Source: an uncultured Lachnospiraceae bacterium (GTDB lineage: Bacteria > Bacillota_A > Clostridia > Lachnospirales > Lachnospiraceae). Taken from it: a stretch of 6,262 nt of DNA. Positions 1-5,725 of the stretch are shown in pieces. The position numbers were made by a program, and so were the translations under genes. How positions within the stretch are numbered: position 1 is the first letter of the stretch; the number at the start of each line of letters is the position of its first letter. The stretch covers positions 1-6,262 of the forward strand of contig CADBME010000021.1 of the NCBI GenBank assembly GCA_902795715.1. The letters are read 5' to 3'. The notes beneath the pieces are model-generated. The model saw nothing but the letters and a program-made list of their open reading frames with translations. It did not search any database and had not been told where the DNA came from.

Positions 1-755
1 ATGGACCAGTTTCCGAATATGAGGGCGGCGATGGCAAGATAGCCGTAGCCCAGATATATGCCCGGTGAAAAGTTGGCTGAGATAGAGTATGCGAAGCTCA
101 TTCCTCCTATGGCGGAGAGGAATCCGGAGATCATGACGGCTATGGTTCTCACTTTATTCACGTCTATACCAGCTGCGTCGGCTGCGTGTGGGTTGTCCCC
201 GCAGGCTCTAAGATGCATGCCGTAGCGGGAACAGTACATGATATACCAGGCAATAATGGCAATCAGGACGATCATAATCTCAAATGGATAAAGATTACTG
301 AAGAAGGCTCCAAGTACCGGTATCCTGCTCAGAACCGGAATGCTGAATCGGGTGCTGGTACCAAGAATCAGCTTGTCTGATTTTTCTCCGAATACAGTTT
401 CATTGATTCTTTTTACGGCAAAGCTTGTCATGGCTATGGCCAGAATATTGACAACAATACCGCTGATTACCTGATTAGCTTTAAACTTTATGCACAGAAG
501 GACGTGTACCAGGGAATACAGCATACCGCCAAGGGCTGCTGCCACAAATGCCACATAAAAGGGCAGGGGTGATCCTGGAGATACATTTTTCATGATGAGA
601 ACCGCCGCTATGGCACCTGTAAAGGCTCCGAATCCCTGAAGTCCTTCAATAGCCAGGTTGGTTATACCGCTTTTCTCACTGTAGATTCCCCCGATGGCCA
701 TAATAAACATGGGCAGGGCAAAGGCCAGTCCGTCTATAATTATAGTATCGATCAT
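1..755 (-). CDS. nupQ: BMP-family nucleoside ABC transporter, second permease (NupQ-like), 3' end outside window
   Basis: An open frame of 251 codons runs from the ATG at 755 to the window edge without a stop, so the C-terminus is missing (roughly 50-70 residues if it has the usual length of about 300-320). The ATG overlaps the stop of the upstream permease as ATGA, and a GGAGGGAG ribosome-binding site lies at 770-763. The product is mostly hydrophobic, with likely membrane helices near residues 5-23, 32-54, 66-88, 96-114, 158-174, 203-222 and 234-248. Family marks are EGLQGFGAF (37-45), NQVISGIVVNILA (94-106) and the cytoplasmic coupling loop around 179-202 (RACGDNPHAADAAGI), which resembles the EAA loop that contacts the ATPase. 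It parallels the upstream permease (NEVVSSIMLN there), as expected for the two unlike halves of one channel. The symbol rests on family and gene order matching B. subtilis nupNOPQ. Nucleoside specificity is inferred; some relatives are annotated as sugar permeases. Confidence 0.9.
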   Translation of the reverse strand, partial: MIDTIIIDGLAFALPMFIMAIGGIYSEKSGITNLAIEGLQGFGAFTGAIAAVLIMKNVSPGSPLPFYVAFVAAALGGMLYSLVHVLLCIKFKANQVISGIVVNILAIAMTSFAVKRINETVFGEKSDKLILGTSTRFSIPVLSRIPVLGAFFSNLYPFEIMIVLIAIIAWYIMYCSRYGMHLRACGDNPHAADAAGIDVNKVRTIAVMISGFLSAIGGMSFAYSISANFSPGIYLGYGYLAIAALIFGNWS

Positions 756-1945
756 CTGTCTTCTCCCTCCTTATTCACGGCTTCCTCTTTCTTTTTTCCC
801 TTAATTTCTGCCAGCGTCTTCTCTTTTATTGGGTTCATTTCTGCCGCTCTCTCCGAAGATATCCTGTCGACATACATACGAATAAATTCGGAACAGGCTG
901 AGAACATCAGGATAATGGCAATAATCAGATCGGCAATCTCGATATTGACCCCCTGCTGGGAACTCATATATATAGCCCCCTTGGATATCATGGTAATAAG
1001 GAAAGAAGCAAATATGCATCCAATCGGATGAGTTCCTCCAAGGAGAGCTACGGCTATGGCATTAAAGCCCATGCTTGGTACAACTCCGGGCCGTATAGTA
1101 GCTAAATGACCGCAAAAATAGGATACCCCTGCAAGGCCGGAAAGAATACCGGATAAAGTCATGGTCAGTAAAACATTCTTCTGTATACTGATCCCTGCGT
1201 ATCTGGCGGCATTGGGGCTGAGGCCTGTCGCTTTAATCTCATATCCCATGGTGGTCTTTTCCAGTATAAAATACATCAGTAATGCCATCAAAATGGCAAG
1301 GGGAAAGGCAAGGGGGAGATTAAACTTCAAATCCCACATACGGATATCAGTGATCGTCCATCTTGCAGCATCAGTGATGGGATTGCTCTGCCTTGATATG
1401 GGGTTTACAAAGAATGTATTGATGAAAAAAGTGATAATATACATGAAAATATAGTTCAACATGATCGAAGATACTACTTCATTCACATTAAACCGGTATT
1501 TGAGCCAACCGATCAGGGCTCCGATCACTGCTCCCACCAGGGCTCCGATCAGTATGATCAAAGGTTTGGCGGCAGGCGCCGGCAGTGGGGACATTCCCAC
1601 GGTGATACTTGCGATAAAACCGGACATCATCATGATTCCCGACACACCGATATTAAAAAGACCTCCTTTTAAGGCCACGGCAACAGCCAGGGATGCAAAG
1701 ATCATTGGTGTCAGAGCATCCAGAAAGCTCAAAAAATCGGTAAACATATTCTGTCGGCCGGCGTAAGATGCCCTGGGGAAAAGCCCCGATCCCTGCAAAA
1801 GATTCTGATAGGATGCAATCGGATTACTTCCGATCAGAAAAAGGATAATCATTCCCGCGATAAGGCTGACCACTATGGCAAAGAGGGAGATTCGAAGCAT
1901 CTGCAGCTTTTCCCCGCCCAGGAGCCTGGTCATTATTTTTTTCAT
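752..1945 (-). CDS. nupP: BMP-family nucleoside ABC transporter, first permease (NupP-like)
   Basis: This encodes a complete 397-residue integral membrane protein that would form one half of the translocation channel. The start is the ATG at 1945, which overlaps the ATPase stop as ATGA. The purine-rich AGGAAGGGGG at about 1964-1955 serves as ribosome-binding site and lies inside the last codons of the ATPase gene. A second in-frame ATG four codons later is less well placed. Likely helices lie near residues 18-39, 78-95, 98-118, 128-148, 158-180, 209-228, 256-275, 292-316 and 336-354. Family marks are LKGGLFNIGVSGIMMMSG (92-109), NEVVSSIMLN (155-164), the EAA-like coupling loop KATGLSPNAARYAGI (238-252) and GFNAIAVALLGG (293-304). 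The long periplasm-side loop after helix 1 (about 40-76) is typical of the larger permease of this pair. The last 40 residues are a charged Lys/Glu-rich tail. The context, between a double ATPase and a second permease, supports the assignment. The substrate is inferred as a purine nucleoside. Confidence 0.93.
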   Translation of the reverse strand: MKKIMTRLLGGEKLQMLRISLFAIVVSLIAGMIILFLIGSNPIASYQNLLQGSGLFPRASYAGRQNMFTDFLSFLDALTPMIFASLAVAVALKGGLFNIGVSGIMMMSGFIASITVGMSPLPAPAAKPLIILIGALVGAVIGALIGWLKYRFNVNEVVSSIMLNYIFMYIITFFINTFFVNPISRQSNPITDAARWTITDIRMWDLKFNLPLAFPLAILMALLMYFILEKTTMGYEIKATGLSPNAARYAGISIQKNVLLTMTLSGILSGLAGVSYFCGHLATIRPGVVPSMGFNAIAVALLGGTHPIGCIFASFLITMISKGAIYMSSQQGVNIEIADLIIAIILMFSACSEFIRMYVDRISSERAAEMNPIKEKTLAEIKGKKKEEAVNKEGEDR

Positions 1946-3498
1946 GATCCGGCGCCCCCTTCCTGGTCTTTTACACCCATCATATATCTGCCGATTTCAT
2001 CAACCGACAGCTGGGATGCTTTTGCAATCCGGTTGATGCTGCCGTCATAAATGACACCGATCGTATCCGCGCAATTCATGACCTCATCGAGTTCCAGGGA
2101 AACCAGCAGGACTGCTGCCCCCCTGTCGCGCTCTTCAATAATCTGTCTGTGAATATTGGAAATAGCACCTACATCAAGGCCTCTGGTCGGCTGCATGAAG
2201 ATGATCAGTTTCCTGTTAAGGTCGATCTCCCTGGCAATAATAGCTTTCTGCTGATTACCTCCGGACATGGAGTTTACCAATGTGTCATTTCCCTTGCTGC
2301 TTCGTATATCATATTCCTGAATCAGCCGAGTCCCGTGCCTCTCAAAGGCCTTATTATCCATGATCATGTGATGGGAAAATGCAGCATCATAATATTTCTT
2401 CAAGGCCAGATTATTTTTCAGATTATATCCCATAACAAGGCCCACTCCATGCCGGTCTTCGGGAATATAGGCAATACCTTCCTCAATCCGGTCCCGGATA
2501 GACATCCTTGTTATATCCTTACCATTCAGGGATATAGTCCCTTTCCTGCATGGAATCAGGCCTGCAATAGCATCAACCAGTTCATTCTGACCATTACCGG
2601 AAACCCCGGCAAGAGCAAATATTTCACCGGAGCGAACCTGGAAGGAAGCATTTTTTACCGCTTCCAGACCATCGTGATTCAAAACCGTCAGATCTTTTAC
2701 CTCCAGGACGGGCTCACCCGGCTGGGCTTCTTTTTTATCTACGGTAAATGCTATCTCCCGTCCAACCATCATCCGGGCCATATCGGCTGTGGATGTCTCT
2801 TTCACATTTTCCACAGAAATAAGCTTTCCCCGATTTAAGATGGCACACCGGTCGGCAACTGCCTTTATCTCTTCCAGCTTATGAGTAATAATGATAATCG
2901 TTTTTCCGTCGTCCCTCAGACCCCGGATAATTTCGAGCAGAAAACGTATTTCCTGGGGGGTGAGGACTGCCGTCGGCTCATCAAAAATCAGGATCTCGGC
3001 ATCCCGGTAGAGCATCTTGAGTATCTCCACCCTCTGCCTGGCCGAGACACTCAAATCACTGATCACAGCTTTAGGATCCACCTTCAAACCGTAGCGTTCG
3101 GATAATTCTCCGATATCTTTATTGGCCTCTTTGATATTCACATAAGGGAGAAATCCCAGAATTTTTGTCATGGGCTCCATGCCCAAAACGATATTTTCAG
3201 TCACCGTATAATCAGAAACCAGCTTAAAATGCTGGTGGACCATACCGATTCCAAGTCGGGTCGCCTTTCTCGGCGAAGTAATATTCACTTTTTTCCCCCG
3301 GATATAGATTTCTCCCTCATCCGGTTCATACATACCGAAGAGGACACTCATGATGGTGGATTTACCCGCCCCATTCTCACCAAGCAGAGCATATATCTCA
3401 CCCTTTTTTATCTGCAGTGTAACATCATCATTTGCAATAATGCCGGGAAATCGCTTGGTAATATGCTTCATTTCTATAATATATTCGGTCTCTGACAT
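1942..3498 (-). CDS. nupO: BMP-family nucleoside ABC transporter, double-domain ATPase (NupO-like)
   Basis: This 518-residue cytoplasmic protein has two ABC domains in tandem, the architecture of nucleoside and sugar importers of the RbsA/NupO type. In NBD1, Walker A is GENGAGKST (40-48), the Q-loop glutamine is Q89 in VHQH, the signature is LSVSARQ (149-155), Walker B is ILIFDEPTAVLT (169-180) and the switch histidine is H206. NBD2 is degenerate: its Walker A is GVSGNGQNE (298-306) with no GKS/T, and its Walker B reads IIFMQPTRGLDVG (432-444) without the Asp-Glu pair. A Ser occupies the usual switch-His region, but the signature MSGGNQQ (411-417) is intact. Such asymmetry is common in this family and implies one working ATP site, built from NBD1 Walker motifs and the NBD2 signature. 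I chose the ATG at 3498 over an in-frame TTG at 3516: GGAGAG sits 4 bases before the ATG, while the TTG lies in the U-tract of the upstream hairpin. The gene is coupled to the next permease by an ATGA overlap. Confidence 0.94.
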   Translation of the reverse strand: MSETEYIIEMKHITKRFPGIIANDDVTLQIKKGEIYALLGENGAGKSTIMSVLFGMYEPDEGEIYIRGKKVNITSPRKATRLGIGMVHQHFKLVSDYTVTENIVLGMEPMTKILGFLPYVNIKEANKDIGELSERYGLKVDPKAVISDLSVSARQRVEILKMLYRDAEILIFDEPTAVLTPQEIRFLLEIIRGLRDDGKTIIIITHKLEEIKAVADRCAILNRGKLISVENVKETSTADMARMMVGREIAFTVDKKEAQPGEPVLEVKDLTVLNHDGLEAVKNASFQVRSGEIFALAGVSGNGQNELVDAIAGLIPCRKGTISLNGKDITRMSIRDRIEEGIAYIPEDRHGVGLVMGYNLKNNLALKKYYDAAFSHHMIMDNKAFERHGTRLIQEYDIRSSKGNDTLVNSMSGGNQQKAIIAREIDLNRKLIIFMQPTRGLDVGAISNIHRQIIEERDRGAAVLLVSLELDEVMNCADTIGVIYDGSINRIAKASQLSVDEIGRYMMGVKDQEGGAGS

Positions 3499-3502
3499 CT
3501 TT

Positions 3503-3508
3503 CTCTCC
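3503..3508 (-). promoter_or_regulatory. Ribosome-binding site that decides the ATPase start
   Basis: GGAGAG lies 4 bases upstream of the ATG at 3498 (6 bases if only GGAG is counted). It falls inside the coding frame if the TTG at 3516 were used, so it argues for the shorter 518-residue ATPase. Confidence 0.8.
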
Positions 3509-3547
3509 AAAAACAAGAGGCGGCAAACTCTTTAAAGTCCGCCGCCT
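3509..3547 (-). terminator. Terminator-like hairpin between lipoprotein and ATPase genes (probable leaky terminator or mRNA-protecting stem)
   Basis: On the minus strand AGGCGGC (3547-3541) pairs with GCCGCCT (3524-3518). The 16 bases between them continue the stem by six further pairs (including G-U wobbles), leaving a UAAA tetraloop: 13 pairs in a 30-base hairpin. It is followed by CTTGTTTTT, a U-rich tract interrupted by C and G. It begins 21 bases after the lipoprotein stop codon and ends just before the ATPase ribosome-binding site. No clear promoter is seen between this hairpin and the ATPase gene, so the downstream genes probably depend on readthrough. The likely role is to give more lipoprotein than membrane subunits, by partial termination or by protecting a processed 3' end. 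The structure is read directly; the role is inferred. Confidence 0.75.
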
Positions 3548-3568
3548 GAAGCATGTGCGCATTCTATC

Positions 3569-4723
3569 TTATTCGGCATCGATTCCTGTGAAATTATCCG
3601 GTGTCATGCCGTTAGAACTGTCAGCCGGGATGATCTTTCCATCCTTGATCAGCTGATAAGCCTTATCAATCTTCTCCTTTGTTCCGGCATCAATCTGGCA
3701 TCTGCCTTCTTCGCTGACGTAGCTTACGGAATCTGTATCTACTCCAAGCAGATAATTGCCGCCCTTAAAGCTGCCATCGGCAATAGATTCAAGGACTCTC
3801 TTGTCATTCATCCTCATACATTTGAGCGCTGAAGTCAGAACAATATTCTCGTTTCCATTCACTCCCAGATCATACTGGTCCGTGTCGCAGCCGATAACAA
3901 AATCTTTGGCTTTACTTTCCTTAACTGCTGTAAAGACACCGTTTCCGGAGGCACCGGCCGCTACATAAATCACATCACAACCCTTTTTGATCAGAGCCTC
4001 ACCGACAATCTTTCCATTAGCCTCATCGGAAAAAGACCCGACATAATTGCCGCCTACCTTGGCCCCTGTTACATCCGTTCCGGCATAGGAGGGAAGTTCT
4101 ACAATCTCAACCCCTGTATTATAATGTTTATTGGCATAATTCACGCCGGACATAAAACCATACTGATAGCTCACATTAGTCGGATAAGCGATTCCGTTCA
4201 CAATAGCAACCTTTTTTGTCTGGCTTGACAGAGCTGCGGCCAAGCCTGCCAGGAAGCCGCCTTCCCCTTCTTTATAGGTCATAGCGTTGATATTCTCCAC
4301 CTCAACGGCATTTCCCTCCGCATCCGCGGGAAAAGTATCAACAAGAAGGAAATACTTATCCGGGTTATCCTCAGCCACAGTAACAATTCCGGCAAACTGG
4401 AAACCATCACACACAATGACATCGTAATCGGCAACAATCTCCTCCACGGCCTTAATGCATGCCGCCGGGTCTCCCGTCTTTTCCAGAACAGGTGTTACCT
4501 GGGCTCCCTCATGGTCCTTTATGAAATCCTGGATACCATTATAATTATCCTGATTAAATGAACCATCGTCCACTCCGGACAGCGAAGTTACAATAGCAAT
4601 CTTAAGACCATCCCCTGACGAAGAAGCCGTATTGGCATCAGAACCACCTGAACCACCACATCCGGCAAGAACTCCTGTGATAAGTGCCAGTGACAGCAGG
4701 AGCGAAACTATTTTTCTCTTCAT
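3569..4723 (-). CDS. nupN: BMP-family (PnrA/NupN-like) nucleoside-binding lipoprotein
   Basis: This 384-residue lipoprotein is the extracellular substrate receptor of the ABC importer. The N-terminus is a classic lipoprotein signal: MKRK, a hydrophobic stretch (5-18) and the lipobox LAGC with the acylated Cys at 22, followed by a flexible Gly/Ser/Asp linker to about 39. The rest is a periplasmic-binding-protein fold of the BMP family (PF02608), related to the Treponema purine nucleoside receptor PnrA. Recognisable blocks are GVDDGSFNQ (50-58), the hinge-side CDGFQF (105-110), KEGEGGFLAG (151-160), VAAGASGNGVF (254-264) and GCDTDQYD (278-285). The Asp and Phe/Asn positions in such blocks line the nucleoside pocket in the family. 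The frame is open upstream to 4819, but the ATG at 4723 has GGAGGA at 4734-4729 and makes a perfect signal peptide, so it is the start. It is the first gene of the operon, behind a strong promoter and a structured leader. Exact ligand (guanosine, inosine, adenosine or other) cannot be told from sequence. Confidence 0.95.
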   Translation of the reverse strand: MKRKIVSLLLSLALITGVLAGCGGSGGSDANTASSSGDGLKIAIVTSLSGVDDGSFNQDNYNGIQDFIKDHEGAQVTPVLEKTGDPAACIKAVEEIVADYDVIVCDGFQFAGIVTVAEDNPDKYFLLVDTFPADAEGNAVEVENINAMTYKEGEGGFLAGLAAALSSQTKKVAIVNGIAYPTNVSYQYGFMSGVNYANKHYNTGVEIVELPSYAGTDVTGAKVGGNYVGSFSDEANGKIVGEALIKKGCDVIYVAAGASGNGVFTAVKESKAKDFVIGCDTDQYDLGVNGNENIVLTSALKCMRMNDKRVLESIADGSFKGGNYLLGVDTDSVSYVSEEGRCQIDAGTKEKIDKAYQLIKDGKIIPADSSNGMTPDNFTGIDAE

Positions 4724-4728
4724 ACATA

Positions 4729-4734
4729 TCCTCC
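4729..4734 (-). promoter_or_regulatory. Strong ribosome-binding site of the lipoprotein gene
   Basis: GGAGGA lies 5 bases before the ATG at 4723. It fixes the lipoprotein start and rules out the longer frame that opens at a TTG at 4819, which has no such site. It also lies downstream of the leader stem, so it stays single-stranded when that stem forms. Confidence 0.85.
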
Positions 4735-4746
4735 AATCCTCATTAT

Positions 4747-4823
4747 CCGGCTGCTTACACCAGGACAGCAAATATTTTGTTTTCCGGGCATAAATACAAT
4801 GTCTCAGAACAAAGTGCAAGCAG
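4747..4823 (-). promoter_or_regulatory. Structured 5' leader of the transporter operon (possible cis-regulatory RNA)
   Basis: On the minus strand CTGCTTGCAC (4823-4814) can pair with GTGTAAGCAG (4760-4751) over 10 base pairs with one G-U wobble, closing a 53-base internal region. Inside it TTTGTT (4813-4808) can pair with AACAAA (4781-4776). A CCGG in the enclosed region (4787-4784) is complementary to the CCGG just outside the stem (4750-4747), which would make a pseudoknot. A weaker competing hairpin, TTGCT with AGCAG (4771-4767 and 4755-4751), would break the main stem. The whole lies between the predicted transcription start (about 4834) and the ribosome-binding site at 4734. I do not recognise it as a known riboswitch; the conserved junctions of purine riboswitches are absent. 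The pairing is seen directly; a regulatory role is inference. Confidence 0.4.
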
Positions 4824-4825
4824 TA

Positions 4826-4854
4826 ATAAATGTTAAAAAAATTATATCATTTAT
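4826..4854 (-). repeat. Inverted repeat spanning the -10 element of the transporter promoter (candidate operator)
   Basis: ATAAATG (4854-4848) and CATTTAT (4832-4826) form a perfect 7-bp inverted repeat with a 15-base spacer. The spacer contains the TATAAT element and the predicted transcription start, the right position for a repressor to block polymerase. The region is AT-rich, so a chance match is quite possible. The half-sites do not match the PurR box, CcpA cre or CodY box consensus as I know them. Confidence 0.3.
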
Positions 4855-4870
4855 AGTCCGACATGGTCAA
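4841..4870 (-). promoter_or_regulatory. Housekeeping (sigma-A type) promoter of the transporter operon
   Basis: On the minus strand, TTGACC (4870-4865) and a perfect TATAAT (4846-4841) are separated by 18 bases, followed by an AT-rich start region. The expected transcription start is about 4834, giving a leader of about 110 nt before the lipoprotein ATG. It begins only four bases beyond the hairpin that follows the PP-loop gene, so the two transcription units are packed end to start. Confidence 0.8.
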
Positions 4871-4874
4871 GAAC

Positions 4875-4892
4875 CTCAGGAAATAACCTGAG
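4875..4892 (-). terminator. Small hairpin after the PP-loop gene (weak terminator candidate)
   Basis: CTCAGG (4892-4887) and CCTGAG (4880-4875) form a perfect 6-bp stem with the loop TTATTT, four bases after the TGA stop. The downstream bases GTTCTTGACC are a poor U-tract, so termination would be weak, and some readthrough into the transporter operon is possible. Confidence 0.45.
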
Positions 4893-4896
4893 ATTG

Positions 4897-5622
4897 TCAG
4901 TCAGGTGATTTGCCTTTCGAATCAGGGTTCCAGCCCGGCAAATTCCCCTTTTGAACCGCCGTCATCATCCTCTTTTTTACATCCGGAGCATGATGATTTA
5001 TTTCCCTGATCAGGTTTCTGACATAAGTCCTCTCCGTACTTTTTTCAAATGGACATGGATTTTCAACCACCGGCAGATGGTAGCGCCGACAAAAACCTGT
5101 TACTTCTTCCGATGGCACATAAAGCAGGGGACGGATCACGTGGACCTCATTGTCTTCATAGCAGGTCACCGGCTCAAATGTCGAAAACCTGCCCTCATAA
5201 ATCAGAGACATCATCATGGTCTCCACCACATCATCTCTGTTATGGGCATAAGCAATCCGGTTGCAGGACAGGTCTTTCACTTTTGTCATGAAAGCCCCTT
5301 TCCGCAATCTGGCGCACAAAGAGCAATCCCCCTCCCTGATCATTTGGTTGATCGAAGTCTTTACTATATGATAGTTCACCTCCAGATTCCTGCACAAATC
5401 GCTCACACCAGACAAATCAAAGTCCCGGTAGCCCAGATCCACCGTAATCGCTTCAATCTCAAAGGATGCCGGATAAAAACGACGTAATCCCGCAAGAGCA
5501 TAGAGCAGGCTAAGGGAATCCTTCCCTCCGGAAATACCGACCGCAACCCGGTCTCCGGAAATAATCATATCATAATCAGCTAAAGCCCTTCGAACATAGC
5601 TGTATAGCTTTTGTAATCTCAT
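4897..5622 (-). CDS. TtcA/TilS-type PP-loop ATPase, probable tRNA-thiolation enzyme
   Basis: This 241-residue cytoplasmic protein belongs to the N-type PP-loop ATP pyrophosphatases (COG0037). The nucleotide-binding loop is SGGKDS (31-36), on a strand starting RVAVGI. A Cys-x2-Cys pair, C100 and C103 in DCSLCARLRKG, closely matches the motif of E. coli TtcA, which makes 2-thiocytidine at position 32 of tRNA. AHNRDDVVET (126-135) corresponds to the family's GHHxDD segment. A third cysteine, C190 in ENPCPFE, is placed like the third ligand of the TtcA [4Fe-4S] cluster, and TERTYVRNLI (197-206) follows. The three cysteines support a TtcA-like iron-sulfur enzyme rather than TilS, the lysidine synthase. 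At 241 residues it is shorter than E. coli TtcA (about 311). Its actual tRNA or other substrate is not shown by sequence, so I give no symbol. The ATG at 5622 has only a weak AGAGAAG site 4 bases upstream. The gene has its own likely promoter and lies head-to-tail with its neighbours. Confidence 0.85.
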   Translation of the reverse strand: MRLQKLYSYVRRALADYDMIISGDRVAVGISGGKDSLSLLYALAGLRRFYPASFEIEAITVDLGYRDFDLSGVSDLCRNLEVNYHIVKTSINQMIREGDCSLCARLRKGAFMTKVKDLSCNRIAYAHNRDDVVETMMMSLIYEGRFSTFEPVTCYEDNEVHVIRPLLYVPSEEVTGFCRRYHLPVVENPCPFEKSTERTYVRNLIREINHHAPDVKKRMMTAVQKGNLPGWNPDSKGKSPD

Positions 5623-5644
5623 AAGTCTTCTCTTAATTATAATA

Positions 5645-5674
5645 TTTATAATGATTATATTATGTAAAGGTCAA
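5645..5674 (-). promoter_or_regulatory. Probable promoter of the PP-loop gene
   Basis: On the minus strand, TTGACC (5674-5669) and TATAAA (5650-5645) are 18 bases apart, the same -35 hexamer and spacing as the transporter promoter. The start would fall near 5638, leaving a short leader of about 16 nt. The -35 hexamer lies inside one arm of the 50-bp inverted repeat. The surroundings are very AT-rich and contain other TATAAT-like strings, so the exact -10 is uncertain. Confidence 0.55.
5651..5664. repeat. 14-bp direct repeat, copy 1
   Basis: ATGATTATATTATG on the plus strand matches copy 2 at 5726-5739 at 13 of 14 positions in the same orientation. The two copies bracket the 50-bp inverted repeat. 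They are AT-only apart from two or three bases, so chance similarity cannot be excluded. Confidence 0.4.
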
Positions 5675-5715
5675 TTATTCATGATTATGCGAGCATATCG
5701 TGAAAATCGACCTTT
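5666..5715. repeat. 50-bp imperfect inverted repeat (long stem-loop) between the glycosylase and PP-loop genes
   Basis: On the plus strand the 25-base left arm (5666-5690) starts AAAGGTC and ends ATGC. The 23-base right arm (5693-5715) starts GCAT and ends GACCTTT. They are complementary at 21 positions, with two mismatched positions and two single-base bulges, around a two-base centre (GA). As minus-strand RNA it would fold into a long hairpin capped by a CUCG tetraloop closed by AUG/CAU. No T-run follows on the minus strand, so it is not a standard terminator, although it sits 20 bases after the glycosylase stop. One arm carries the -35 hexamer of the next gene. It could be a 3'-end stem for the glycosylase mRNA, an operator, or a remnant of a small mobile palindromic element. 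Confidence 0.7.
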
Positions 5716-5725
5716 TGACCCCGAT

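Noticed and set aside
801..1019. A minus-strand frame of 72 codons in a different frame from the permease
   Set aside because: It overlaps the permease coding sequence completely, and the permease frame holds conserved motifs across that stretch.
1161..1766. Two plus-strand frames of about 100 codons inside the first permease region
   Set aside because: They are antisense shadows of a membrane protein gene, whose reverse strand often yields open frames.
2149..2838. A 229-codon open frame on the plus strand
   Set aside because: It lies fully antisense to the ATPase gene, whose motifs are unmistakable. Its product shows no family motif, and no ribosome-binding site or promoter is evident.
3499..3516. 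A six-residue extension of the ATPase from a TTG at 3516
   Set aside because: The TTG sits in the U-tract of the hairpin, and the only good ribosome-binding site lies downstream of it, right before the ATG at 3498.
4724..4819. A 32-codon N-terminal extension of the lipoprotein from a TTG at 4819
   Set aside because: It has no ribosome-binding site, would bury the lipoprotein signal peptide, and falls in the structured leader.
4747..4840. A purine (guanine/adenine) or preQ1 riboswitch in the importer leader
   Set aside because: The conserved junction and loop sequences of these classes are not present, although the genomic position would suit one.
4951..5487. A 178-codon open frame on the plus strand, with a second one nested in another frame
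   Set aside because: Both are antisense to the PP-loop gene with its SGGKDS and Cys motifs, and their products look like low-complexity shadow translations.
5666..5715. The 50-bp inverted repeat as a plain intrinsic terminator of the glycosylase gene
   Set aside because: No run of T follows the stem on the minus strand (the next bases are ACATAATATAAT), so it lacks the second half of the signal.
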